From: Fidelibacterota bacterium UBA7300
Lineage (GTDB): Bacteria; Fidelibacterota; Marinisomatia; Marinisomatales; UBA2128
Assembly (NCBI GenBank): GCA_002471865.1
Contig: DKQU01000034.1
Coordinates: 1-6,880 of the forward strand
Length of the DNA stretch: 6,880 nt
Reading direction: 5' to 3'
Shown: positions 1 to 6,543 of the stretch, piece by piece
Layout: every line of letters begins with the position of its first letter
Position numbering within the stretch: the first letter of the stretch is position 1
Notes under the pieces: model-generated
Databases searched by the model: none
What the model was told of the DNA's origin: nothing
Seen by the model: the letters and a program-made list of their open reading frames with translations, nothing else
Made by a program: the position numbers and the translations under genes

Positions 1-31
1 TTTCAAAACCCATTTAGTACTGAATCTAAAC

Positions 32-442
32 ATGGGCAGAATCCTCGGGATCGACTTCGGCTCCAAACGGATAGGCTTGGCTATAACTGATGCCAGCCAG
101 TTAATCGCCTCTCCCTTCAAGACAGTAACCACACATAATCTCGAATTACAGATTGCAGAGTTATCAAGAATAATAGAGGAAGAAGATGTATGTCAAATTG
201 TAATAGGTCTACCATTAGGACTAAAAGGTAACTACACTACTCAGACTAAAAAGACAGAACAGTTTGCTGACTTAATTCGCAAAGAAATTGATCTACCTGT
301 CTCCTTTTATGATGAGAGATTAACTTCGGTTCAGGCCAAACGTATTCTTCAGTCAGAAGGTAAGCAGCCGAGCCGTGAAAAGGAATTGGTTGATGAGACT
401 GCTGCTGCTATTATGCTACAGGCATTTCTGGATAGTAGGTGA
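32..442 (+). CDS. ruvX: RuvX/YqgF family putative Holliday junction resolvase
   Basis: This 136-residue cytoplasmic protein matches the usual length and whole-chain pattern of the YqgF/RuvX family (RNase H fold), which is linked to Holliday-junction resolution and, in E. coli, to 5' processing of pre-16S rRNA. Visible family motifs are the N-terminal GIDFGSKRIGLAITD with catalytic Asp8, the strand-turn IGLPLGLKG near residues 58-66, YDERLTS with acidic Glu95, and the C-terminal VDETAAAIML with Asp121. These supply the expected D-E-D metal-binding set. The ATG start gives a family-typical N terminus (GRILGID), although no good Shine-Dalgarno sequence precedes it, so it may be translated by coupling to a gene upstream of the window. 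The stop codon overlaps the lnt start by one base. The family is recognised with high confidence; which of its two proposed activities dominates cannot be read from the sequence. Confidence 0.95.
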   Translation: MGRILGIDFGSKRIGLAITDASQLIASPFKTVTTHNLELQIAELSRIIEEEDVCQIVIGLPLGLKGNYTTQTKKTEQFADLIRKEIDLPVSFYDERLTSVQAKRILQSEGKQPSREKELVDETAAAIMLQAFLDSR

Positions 443-1947
443 TGAAAATTCGGCGATTATTGGAAAGACCATACTGGCAGTTAGCTGTTGTTTCAGGGAT
501 AATGATTGGAGTATCATATCCTCCTTTGAAACTGGGAGTTATTGTCTATTTGGCTTTCATTCCGCTCATAAAAATTATGACTTCAGTCCGTCCTGGGAAA
601 GCCGCTCGCTTAGCGTTTTTAGCAGGATTGATTTCAAATACTATTGCACTTTACTGGCTGGCATTTAACTCTGGTGCCACTTTCTGGGTTGTATTTTTAT
701 CCCTAGTGGGAGCTGTAGTCTATCTTTCTGCTCAATGGTCAATTTTAGCTTCAGTTGTAGCGTGGTTTCATTCACGCACAGGAAAAGGATTACTTATGTT
801 CCCGTTTTTATGGGTCACGATGGAATATTTCCAGTCATTTGGACTTCTTGCTTTCCCATGGATATCCCTTGCTACCACGCAGGCGGACTATCTCGCACCT
901 ATCCAGCTTGTGGAATTCACCGGGATTTACGGACTAACATTCTGGATAGTTCTTTTGAATACACAGTTGTATCGGCTTCTCACATCACCGGCACCGCTGC
1001 TTCCCCGATTACGGATTTGGATAGCCGTTGTTCTTGTATTACCATGGATTTATGGCTATGGACGAATGCTCACTTTTCCAACTCAATCTTCGAATGAAGC
1101 TGAGTTATCTATTGCAGTGGTTCAGCCAAACATGGGACCTCACGAAAAATGGGATAGGTCAAAGCGGAAGTGGGTTTTCGAAGTTCTTGACTCACTTTAT
1201 GTAGAAGCAGCTCAAAAAGGAGTAGACATGGTGGTTTGGCCCGAAAGTGCTGTGCCGACATACCTTCGACGAGATCGATTTCGGAGGAGATTTATTCAGA
1301 ATAGAGTTGAAGAATTTGGCGTCCCGCTCTTCACTGGCGCTCTAGACTTCGATAGAAAAGATGGTTTTCTGAAGCATTACAACAGTATTTTTATGTTTAA
1401 TGTAGATGGAAGCCTTGAGTCGTATTACAAAATTCATCTTGTACCACTGGCTGAATATAATCCTCTTGACGCGCAGGTTTCCTTGACTGAGAACTTAAGT
1501 TTTGGTCACTACGATCCTGGAACTCGTTATACTGATTTTTTCCTGGAAGAGAGCCAGTTTGCGGGTGTTATTTGTTACGAGTCATCATTTCCTAAACTTG
1601 TACATCGCTTGGTATCCCAAGGAGCTCGTTTTTTGATAGTAGTAGTTAATGACGGCTGGTTTGGGAATACATCAGAACCTTATCAGCATGTGGCATTATC
1701 TAGACTGCGGGCAGTGGAACATCGGATGCCGGTTTTGCGTAGTGCAAATACGGGAATTTCGGTGCATGTTGATAAAGCCGGCAGGTTTAAATCCAAACTT
1801 GATTTAGATGAGAGAGGTATTATCTACGCTGGTTTTTCCCCGTCGGATGGGTTAACATTCTACGGTCGGTTCGGCGATCTTTTCGCCTTTTTGATTACTT
1901 TGGTCACTTTCTTAGGAGGAATTTGGATTTGGCACAGAAAACATTAG
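442..1947 (+). CDS. lnt: Apolipoprotein N-acyltransferase
   Basis: Lnt is the inner-membrane enzyme of the last lipoprotein-maturation step: it moves an acyl chain from a phospholipid, preferably PE, to the N-terminal cysteine of diacylated lipoproteins. The protein has about 501 residues, close to E. coli Lnt (512). Its first ~210 residues are hydrophobic with several membrane spans, a periplasmic nitrilase-like domain follows (about 220-465), and a last membrane helix lies near 477-497. With the ATG at 442 as residue 1, the triad is Glu268 (in VVWPESAVP), Lys330 (in YYKIHLVPLAEY) and Cys378 (in GVICYES). Glu338 and Glu380 match other conserved active-site acids. The ATG at 442 forms a TGATG overlap with the ruvX stop; the GTG at 439 directly before it is an alternative start adding one residue. 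All key residues are intact, so an active enzyme is expected. Its presence points to a diderm cell. Confidence 0.97.
   Translation: MKIRRLLERPYWQLAVVSGIMIGVSYPPLKLGVIVYLAFIPLIKIMTSVRPGKAARLAFLAGLISNTIALYWLAFNSGATFWVVFLSLVGAVVYLSAQWSILASVVAWFHSRTGKGLLMFPFLWVTMEYFQSFGLLAFPWISLATTQADYLAPIQLVEFTGIYGLTFWIVLLNTQLYRLLTSPAPLLPRLRIWIAVVLVLPWIYGYGRMLTFPTQSSNEAELSIAVVQPNMGPHEKWDRSKRKWVFEVLDSLYVEAAQKGVDMVVWPESAVPTYLRRDRFRRRFIQNRVEEFGVPLFTGALDFDRKDGFLKHYNSIFMFNVDGSLESYYKIHLVPLAEYNPLDAQVSLTENLSFGHYDPGTRYTDFFLEESQFAGVICYESSFPKLVHRLVSQGARFLIVVVNDGWFGNTSEPYQHVALSRLRAVEHRMPVLRSANTGISVHVDKAGRFKSKLDLDERGIIYAGFSPSDGLTFYGRFGDLFAFLITLVTFLGGIWIWHRKH
1914..1920 (+). promoter_or_regulatory. Shine-Dalgarno site deciding the TTG start at 1929
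   Basis: AGGAGGA is a near-perfect Shine-Dalgarno sequence lying within the last codons of lnt. Its 8-base distance to the TTG at 1929 is optimal, whereas the upstream in-frame TTG at 1923 is only 2 bases away. This argues for 1929 as the true start of the DUF5683-like gene and shows a strong ribosome site paired with a weak start codon. Confidence 0.75.
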
Positions 1948-2591
1948 CGATTTTCTTTGTACTTTTGGGATTGTCCCTTGGCAAAACAGAGGCAGGAGAC
2001 TTCAGTTTTGACTCTTCCGCGTTACGTTTTTCAGCACAAAGTGAAGATATTTCTCTGCGAAAGCGTATTGGAAAATCACTCTTCCTACCCGGACTAGGTG
2101 AATTTTCCCTCGGAGAAAACAGACGTGGTCGGTTTTTTGTTAAGAGCGAAATGGGATTGTGGTTTCTCCTGGCAGGGAGTCTCTGGTCGGCTTCAGGTAA
2201 TAACTCTCGTCTTAATGCTTATGCAACGCGATTCGCAAATGCTGATATGTCTGGAAAAGATGATCAATTTTATGTAAATCTGAGTACGTATGAGAGCATG
2301 GACGCTTACAATGCGTATCAACAACGGGCACGCTCGCCTTACGATACATATTCTAAAGAGGCTGGATATGACTGGTCGTGGGATTCTGAGGGACATCGTC
2401 TGAAATATCGAGATTATCTCATCAATCGAGACTATGCTAAATCCATTGCATCTTTCACCATCGCCGGTATGATTTTGAACAGAATAGTTTCTGCAATCGA
2501 TGTGGTTAGTCTGACCCAGAAAAAAGTGTTGGACGCAGAAGTTAAACAGACATCCAATGGAGCAGAACTTAGACTGAATTTAAGATTTTAA
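1929..2591 (+). CDS. Exported/membrane protein of unknown function, DUF5683-like
   Basis: The function is not known. The protein (about 220 residues) starts with a hydrophobic signal-peptide-like stretch (AQKTLAIFFVLLGLSLG) and a plausible signal peptidase I site after TEA near residue 22. Next comes KSLFLPGLGEFSLGENRRGR (about 49-68), leading into a hydrophobic segment (about 76-88). A long polar, Tyr/Asp/Ser-rich region (about 90-155) follows, then YRDYLINRDYAKS and a second hydrophobic segment (about 174-194, including NRIVSAIDV). The 'PGxGxxxxGxxxRg' loop plus the later 'YRxxRDyarsia...lN.vDa' pattern resembles DUF5683-type proteins common in Bacteroidetes relatives; this is recalled by pattern, not searched. 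The C terminus (AELRLNLRF) ends in Phe after alternating residues. The TTG at 1929 is preferred because AGGAGGA sits 8 bases upstream; a TTG at 1923 is only 2 bases from that site. The start lies inside the end of lnt, implying coupled translation. Confidence 0.8.
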   Translation: MAQKTLAIFFVLLGLSLGKTEAGDFSFDSSALRFSAQSEDISLRKRIGKSLFLPGLGEFSLGENRRGRFFVKSEMGLWFLLAGSLWSASGNNSRLNAYATRFANADMSGKDDQFYVNLSTYESMDAYNAYQQRARSPYDTYSKEAGYDWSWDSEGHRLKYRDYLINRDYAKSIASFTIAGMILNRIVSAIDVVSLTQKKVLDAEVKQTSNGAELRLNLRF

Positions 2592-2595
2592 TTGA

Positions 2596-3324
2596 ATGAA
2601 CAAACCTCTGCTTAATCCTCTCACTTGGCTTTTTTCGGCAGCACTTTTTCTGACTCTCACTTTTAAGGCTGCCAATGTTCACCATCTTATCTGGCTTCTT
2701 TCAAGTTTGGTAATCACGGCAATTATTGCTCAACTTTCATTTAGCTCAATTATCCGTAGAGTTAAACCGTTTTTGATTTTTCTACCGGTGATGTTGGCAA
2801 CGTATTTACCGCTGGCTGTTATTCTGTCCGGAACCGGAATAGTGGAGCAGTTACGCCTTCTAACAATGCCGTTGTTAAGGATTTTTCTCATGCTCTCCGC
2901 TATGGCTATTTTTCTGGAGCTTACTTCAGCTACGGCAGTACTGGATGCAGTAAGAACTATTTGGTTCAAAGCCGGAAGGAAGTGGCGTTGGGTAGAGTAT
3001 GCCTTTCAAATGCTCTATCTTGTTTTTCGTTTCTTCCCGATGTTTAAGGACGAATTTTCCACAAGACAATCCTTAGATAAGGCGTTATGTTTTAATGACA
3101 CTTCAGGGAGATTTTTTACTATTTTCACATTTGCTCATCATGTTCCTGCAGTTGTATCTAATATCTTTCATAGAGCTGATAATCTCGGTATGGCCATGAC
3201 AATTCGTGGGTTTGGCGCCACAGTTCCTCGAGGAGTTGCCAAGCAGATGAGTTTCGGATTTTCTGATTTAGCTGCTGTGGGAGTCTGCATACTCTTTGTT
3301 TTTGGATTTAGTACACTTGCCTAA
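2596..3324 (+). CDS. EcfT/CbiQ-like transmembrane protein of energy-coupling-factor transporters
   Basis: This 242-residue membrane protein resembles EcfT/CbiQ, the scaffold that couples the ATPases of an ECF vitamin or metal importer to its substrate-binding S component. Hydrophobic segments lie near residues 11-28, 30-48, 57-80, 88-108 and 222-241. Family-like features are LELTSATAVLDAVR (about 107-120), a long cytoplasmic helical region with FRFFPMFKDEF (about 144-154), and the Ala-Arg-Gly coupling signature AMTIRG at 200-205, just after FHRADNLG. The earlier ARG-type signature expected around 158-170 is not recognisable (SLDKALCFND). No EcfA ATPase or S component is present in the window. 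In Firmicutes, ecfT is commonly next to truA, as here, but with ecfA genes upstream. A stop codon at 2593-2595 fixes ATG 2596 as the earliest start. There is no clear Shine-Dalgarno site, and the gap to the previous gene is only 4 bases. The family is fairly sure; transport activity and substrate are unknown. Confidence 0.82.
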   Translation: MNKPLLNPLTWLFSAALFLTLTFKAANVHHLIWLLSSLVITAIIAQLSFSSIIRRVKPFLIFLPVMLATYLPLAVILSGTGIVEQLRLLTMPLLRIFLMLSAMAIFLELTSATAVLDAVRTIWFKAGRKWRWVEYAFQMLYLVFRFFPMFKDEFSTRQSLDKALCFNDTSGRFFTIFTFAHHVPAVVSNIFHRADNLGMAMTIRGFGATVPRGVAKQMSFGFSDLAAVGVCILFVFGFSTLA

Positions 3325-4048
3325 TTACAGTATTACCATCGAATATGACGGGAAAGGGTTTGCTGGTTGGCAGTTCCAGCCAAATACCAGGACAGTCCAA
3401 GGTGAGCTAGAATCAGCTCTTCAAATCCTCAATAGTGGTAAGCAGGTTCGTATTCATGGAGCCGGCAGGACAGATGCAGGCGTTCATGCAAGAGGACAAG
3501 TGGCGAATTTTATCTTGGAACTACAGTGGGATGTAGAAGAATTGCGCAATGCCATTAACGGGAATACGAGTGAAGATATCCATATTCACTCTTGTCATTT
3601 AGTAAGTGACGATTTTCATGCACGTTTTAGTGCGAAGAGACGTAAATATGTCTATCACTGCAGGATTAATGAGACTATCCTCGATCGTAATTTTGTCTGG
3701 CGATTGGGATGGTCTCCACAAATTGAGGCTTTACAATCGTGCGCAGATGCTGTCAAGGGAGATCACGATTTTACCACATTCAGTAAATGGTCGTCAGAGG
3801 TGAAAACTCGAAGGTGCATAGTCTACCAATCTAAGTGGATTAATGACGGAGATTTTGTAATTTATTTGATTGAAGCAAACCGATTTCTTCAACATATGAT
3901 TCGATATTTAGTAGGTACGATGATGGAAGTGCCGAGAGGTAGAATAACAGAGAAAGATTTTGTTAACTTGTTAGAAGCATGTGATCCTAAGGCTAAAATA
4001 GCCAAGGCGCCGGCTCAAGGTCTTTGTCTAGAAGAGATTACTTACTGA
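3317..4048 (+). CDS. truA: tRNA pseudouridine(38-40) synthase TruA
   Basis: TruA isomerises uridines 38, 39 and 40 in the anticodon arm of many tRNAs in the cytoplasm. The protein of about 243 residues matches typical bacterial lengths (about 245-270). Numbered from the TTG at 3317, motifs in order are YSITIEYDGKGFAGWQ (4-19), GAGRTDAGVHARGQV with catalytic Asp53, RRKYVYHCRI with the conserved Tyr111, HDFTTFSKWSS in the second half, and the C-terminal RFLQHMIRYLVGTMMEV typical of the family. The start is uncertain. TTG 3317 gives the family-like N terminus PNYSITIEYDG and overlaps ecfT by 8 bases, with only a weak GGAT (3304-3307) as ribosome site. In-frame TTGs at 3302 and 3296 would add 5-7 atypical residues. 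No ATG is available near the N terminus. The stop overlaps the next gene's ATG by one base. Confidence 0.96.
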   Translation: MPNYSITIEYDGKGFAGWQFQPNTRTVQGELESALQILNSGKQVRIHGAGRTDAGVHARGQVANFILELQWDVEELRNAINGNTSEDIHIHSCHLVSDDFHARFSAKRRKYVYHCRINETILDRNFVWRLGWSPQIEALQSCADAVKGDHDFTTFSKWSSEVKTRRCIVYQSKWINDGDFVIYLIEANRFLQHMIRYLVGTMMEVPRGRITEKDFVNLLEACDPKAKIAKAPAQGLCLEEITY

Positions 4049-5142
4049 TGCGAACTTATTCTAAAGTTATTCTTGTTGTTATTTTCTTTTCAACTCAATT
4101 TTCTGTTCAAGCGGAAACAGTTGATAAAAGCCGTGAAACTGCTATCACACGTACGATCAAGAAAGTAGGTCCTGCTGTGGCTAGTGTCAATGTGATTCAA
4201 ACTGCTGAGTACACCCGTTCACCTTATTTCAACGATCCGTTTTTTGAGTTTTGGTTTCCAAGAGATGTTTATCGCCGATCTGTGAAAACATTTGGATCTG
4301 GTATTTTGATTAGCCCGGATGGTTATATTTTAACAAATCAACATGTTGTTGAGAAAGCTCAAGAGATCAAGGTTACACTTCCAGGTGGTTCTGATTATAA
4401 AGCAGAAATTATAGGTTCAGATCGGAATAGTGATATTGCTCTTCTAAAAATCGAAGGGAGAGGGCTACCTTATGCTGAACTCGGAAATTCTGATGACATG
4501 ATAATTGGTGAATGGGTAGTCGCCATAGGAAACCCGTTCGGACTAGCAGATGTCAGCAAGCAGCCAACCGCAACAGCCGGAATTGTCAGTTCCGTGAATC
4601 TTGATTTAGGCCGTGAGGTTGAGGGGAGAGTTTATATCGGAATGATTCAGACGGATGCATCTATTAACCCCGGACACAGCGGAGGTCCTCTTTGCAACGC
4701 TGAAGGAGAAGTGATCGGTATCAATGCTTTTATTTACACGGGAGGCGGGTACTCTGAAGGATCGATAGGTATTGGATTCGCTATCCCAATCAACCGGGCA
4801 AAGGAGATTGCAGAAGAGCTCAAACTTTATGGCAAAATAGATAGGAGTTTTGCAACTGGGCTTAGTGTGCAAAAAGTTGATCGCTATTTGGCCCAGACGC
4901 TCGAACTTCCCAGAGTAACAGGCGTAATTATCACTGATGTTGAGGTCGGTAGCAGCGCCCAAAAAGCAGGATTACAAGTGGGGGATGTAATCATAAATGT
5001 TAACGGCTTCTCTGTAAATTCTAGGCGCGATATTCTCTCTATTATCGAAGATGGAGACCTGCGTTCTGGAGATTCAATCCATATTTCATTTTTTCGGGAT
5101 GGTCTCTATTTTGAAGCTTCAGTAAAACTGTCGGATGTTTGA
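4048..5142 (+). CDS. HtrA/Deg-family periplasmic serine protease with a single PDZ domain
   Basis: This trypsin-like protease of the HtrA family would act in envelope protein quality control or stress signalling. The chain has about 364 residues. An N-terminal signal peptide or anchor (SKVILVVIFFSTQFSVQA) has a plausible cleavage site after residue 22. A protease domain (about 30-260) carries the triad His99 (in TNQHVVEKA), Asp129 (in RNSDIALLK) and Ser211 (in NPGHSGGPL). One PDZ domain (about 267-364) contains TGVIITDVEVGSSAQKAGLQVGD. DegP and DegQ have two PDZ domains, so the layout is closer to DegS or HhoA-type proteins; with a cleavable signal it may be soluble rather than anchored. Residue 210 is His where most HtrA proteins have Asn before the catalytic Ser. 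The ATG at 4048 forms a TGATG overlap with truA and starts a clean signal peptide; the in-frame TTG at 4024 would add eight polar residues before it and is less likely. Confidence 0.93.
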   Translation: MRTYSKVILVVIFFSTQFSVQAETVDKSRETAITRTIKKVGPAVASVNVIQTAEYTRSPYFNDPFFEFWFPRDVYRRSVKTFGSGILISPDGYILTNQHVVEKAQEIKVTLPGGSDYKAEIIGSDRNSDIALLKIEGRGLPYAELGNSDDMIIGEWVVAIGNPFGLADVSKQPTATAGIVSSVNLDLGREVEGRVYIGMIQTDASINPGHSGGPLCNAEGEVIGINAFIYTGGGYSEGSIGIGFAIPINRAKEIAEELKLYGKIDRSFATGLSVQKVDRYLAQTLELPRVTGVIITDVEVGSSAQKAGLQVGDVIINVNGFSVNSRRDILSIIEDGDLRSGDSIHISFFRDGLYFEASVKLSDV

Positions 5143-5146
5143 GAAT

Positions 5147-5806
5147 ATGAAAAGTAAACTTACATTAGCGCCGGAAGGTGGACCGTTTGTTGTAAGTTCA
5201 TTAGTTGCGGCAGTCATTAGTGGATTTATCGGCATGGCGACTCATCAAACTTCTTTTCAGATTGTAGCATTGATTTGCACATTGTTTGCTGTTTTTTGTT
5301 TTCACTTTTTCCGCGATCCGCTCAGAATACCACCGATAGGTGACAATATTATTCTGTCACCGGCGGACGGTAAAGTTGTCTTTGTAGGAGAAATTGGGCA
5401 TGATCCTGATTTGAAAGCTCCTGTTCAACAAATATCCATCTTTCTCTCTCTATTTAATGTACATGTCAATCGAATTCCAGTTGAAGGAACTGTTAAATCA
5501 GTTAATTGCCGAAAAGGTAGGTTTTTGGCAGCGTTCAAGGAAGAAGCATCAAAAGTCAACGAACAGACAGCAGTTTTAATTCAGACTAAAGATCATTTGG
5601 TAAAAGTAAAACAAATTGCAGGTATATTAGCCCGTAGAATCTTATGCTATCTTCAGAACGGTGATGCGGTTTCATTGGGAGATAGATTTGGTTTCATCCG
5701 TTTCGGCTCCAGGACTGATGTGGTACTTCCGTTGGAGGCTTCAATTTCTGTGTCAGTTGGACAGACAGTGATTGGAGGAGAAACTATTATAGGAGAATTG
5801 AAGTGA
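5147..5806 (+). CDS. psd: Phosphatidylserine decarboxylase proenzyme (short, archaeal/Bacteroidetes-like type)
   Basis: Psd decarboxylates phosphatidylserine to phosphatidylethanolamine at the inner membrane. At about 219 residues this is the short form of the family. Numbered from ATG 5147, it has two hydrophobic N-terminal segments (about 14-30 and 36-54), then FFRDPLRIPP, SPADGKVVFVGE (with Asp74), FNVHVNRIPVEG (with His106) and a C-terminal RFGFIRFGSRTDVVLP. The Gly187-Ser188 pair in FGSR marks the self-cleavage site that yields the beta chain and the pyruvoyl-capped alpha chain; in this subfamily it replaces the LGST of the E. coli enzyme. ATG 5147 lies 4 bases after the protease stop, with a weak GGAT about 10 bases upstream, and gives the family-like opening LAPEGGPFV. 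An in-frame ATG at 5135, overlapping the protease by 8 bases, is an alternative adding four residues. It directly precedes and overlaps pssA, the preceding step of the pathway. Confidence 0.96.
   Translation: MKSKLTLAPEGGPFVVSSLVAAVISGFIGMATHQTSFQIVALICTLFAVFCFHFFRDPLRIPPIGDNIILSPADGKVVFVGEIGHDPDLKAPVQQISIFLSLFNVHVNRIPVEGTVKSVNCRKGRFLAAFKEEASKVNEQTAVLIQTKDHLVKVKQIAGILARRILCYLQNGDAVSLGDRFGFIRFGSRTDVVLPLEASISVSVGQTVIGGETIIGELK
5705..5710 (+). other. Psd self-cleavage site codons (Gly-Ser)
   Basis: GGC TCC encodes the Gly187-Ser188 pair of the FGSR motif. By family knowledge, the backbone is cut between these residues and the serine becomes the pyruvoyl cofactor. The motif is intact, supporting a maturing, active enzyme. 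Confidence 0.85.
5791..5795 (+). promoter_or_regulatory. Shine-Dalgarno site for the GTG start of pssA
   Basis: AGGAG lies within the end of psd, 7 bases before the GTG at 5803. It supports the GTG as the real start even though GTG overlaps the psd stop (GTGA). No ATG lies nearby in frame. Confidence 0.75.
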
Positions 5807-6543
5807 AGAGACGAATAAAAATTAAGAAAAATGTCATTCCGAGTATATTTACACTGGTAAATTTGTTTTTCGGCTTTTTGGCCATTTTAACAGCATCACA
5901 GGGAGAATTCCGAAAGGCTGCTTGGTTAATTATTGCCGCGACTCTTTTCGATGCCCTTGATGGTAAAATGGCTCGATTGTTCGGTGTACCGAGCCGTTTT
6001 GGAATGGAATTCGATTCTATAGCTGATATGGTATCGTTCTGCACTGCGCCGGCAGTACTGGTATATTTTGCGTATCTTCAAAATCTCACTCCGCTTTTAG
6101 CTGCAGTTATCAGTTTTATTCCTCTCTTGGCGGGAGGAGTACGACTTGCCAGATTTAACGTTTCTCAGGATGAGTCACCACTTCCGTTTTTCATAGGACT
6201 TCCAACACCCGCTGCAGCTTTGGTTATCTCATCATTCATTCTTTTCAGTTCTAGTGTCAGAAGTGATGTAGGAGATCCACGAATTGCGATCTCGCTCATG
6301 TTTGGATTGGCATTACTGATGATAAGCCATATTCAGTATGGAAAAATTCCTGAAATGGGTAATGGTAGAAAAGCAGTAATTAAATTAATAGTGATCGTAT
6401 TAATGGCAGTAGCAACAGTTTTTTGGCGTGAATATGTCGTTTTTTCCGGTGCTGTTCTTTATGTACTCTGGGGATTAGTCAACTCATTAACACAACAGGA
6501 TAAGATAGAAGTACAGATTGAAATAGACGAAGGAACTCATTAA
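5803..6543 (+). CDS. pssA: CDP-diacylglycerol-serine O-phosphatidyltransferase
   Basis: PssA joins serine to CDP-diacylglycerol to give phosphatidylserine and CMP, the first committed step to phosphatidylethanolamine. The 246-residue integral membrane protein carries the CDP-alcohol phosphotransferase signature DG-x2-AR-x8-G-x3-D-x3-D: Asp53-Gly54, Ala57-Arg58, Gly67, Asp71 and Asp75. The basic N terminus (KRRIKIKKNVIPS) followed by FTLVNLFFGFLAIL is characteristic of the Bacillus-type membrane PssA, as opposed to the unrelated phospholipase-D-like E. coli enzyme. GGVRLARFNV (about 106-115) is also typical of PssA and helps exclude PgsA. Several hydrophobic helices follow up to residue ~230, then a short acidic tail (IEVQIEIDEGTH). 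The GTG start overlaps the psd stop in a GTGA arrangement, so the two enzymes of PE synthesis are translationally coupled, with the second enzyme encoded first. Confidence 0.95.
   Translation: MKRRIKIKKNVIPSIFTLVNLFFGFLAILTASQGEFRKAAWLIIAATLFDALDGKMARLFGVPSRFGMEFDSIADMVSFCTAPAVLVYFAYLQNLTPLLAAVISFIPLLAGGVRLARFNVSQDESPLPFFIGLPTPAAALVISSFILFSSSVRSDVGDPRIAISLMFGLALLMISHIQYGKIPEMGNGRKAVIKLIVIVLMAVATVFWREYVVFSGAVLYVLWGLVNSLTQQDKIEVQIEIDEGTH

Noticed and set aside
1..31. Possible end of an upstream gene before ruvX
   Set aside because: One forward frame ends at TAG 15-17 and another runs open from the edge to TGA 88-90, overlapping ruvX. With under 30 codons visible and no recognisable motif, neither can be called.
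735..1097. 120-codon open frame within lnt in another frame
   Set aside because: It lies wholly inside the convincing lnt gene, has no family pattern and is Cys/His/Thr-rich in a way typical of out-of-frame translation.
4024..4047. Upstream TTG start for the HtrA-like protease
   Set aside because: It would add SRRDYLL-type residues encoded within the conserved end of truA; ATG 4048 gives a cleaner signal peptide and a standard TGATG overlap.
4606..4962. 118-codon open frame on the minus strand inside the protease gene
   Set aside because: It is antisense to a well-conserved protease/PDZ region, shows no motifs or ribosome site, and fits a chance shadow frame.
5787..6044. 85-codon minus-strand frame over the psd/pssA junction
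   Set aside because: It is antisense to the conserved CDP-alcohol phosphotransferase motif of pssA, which accounts for the open frame, and it has no recognisable domain.
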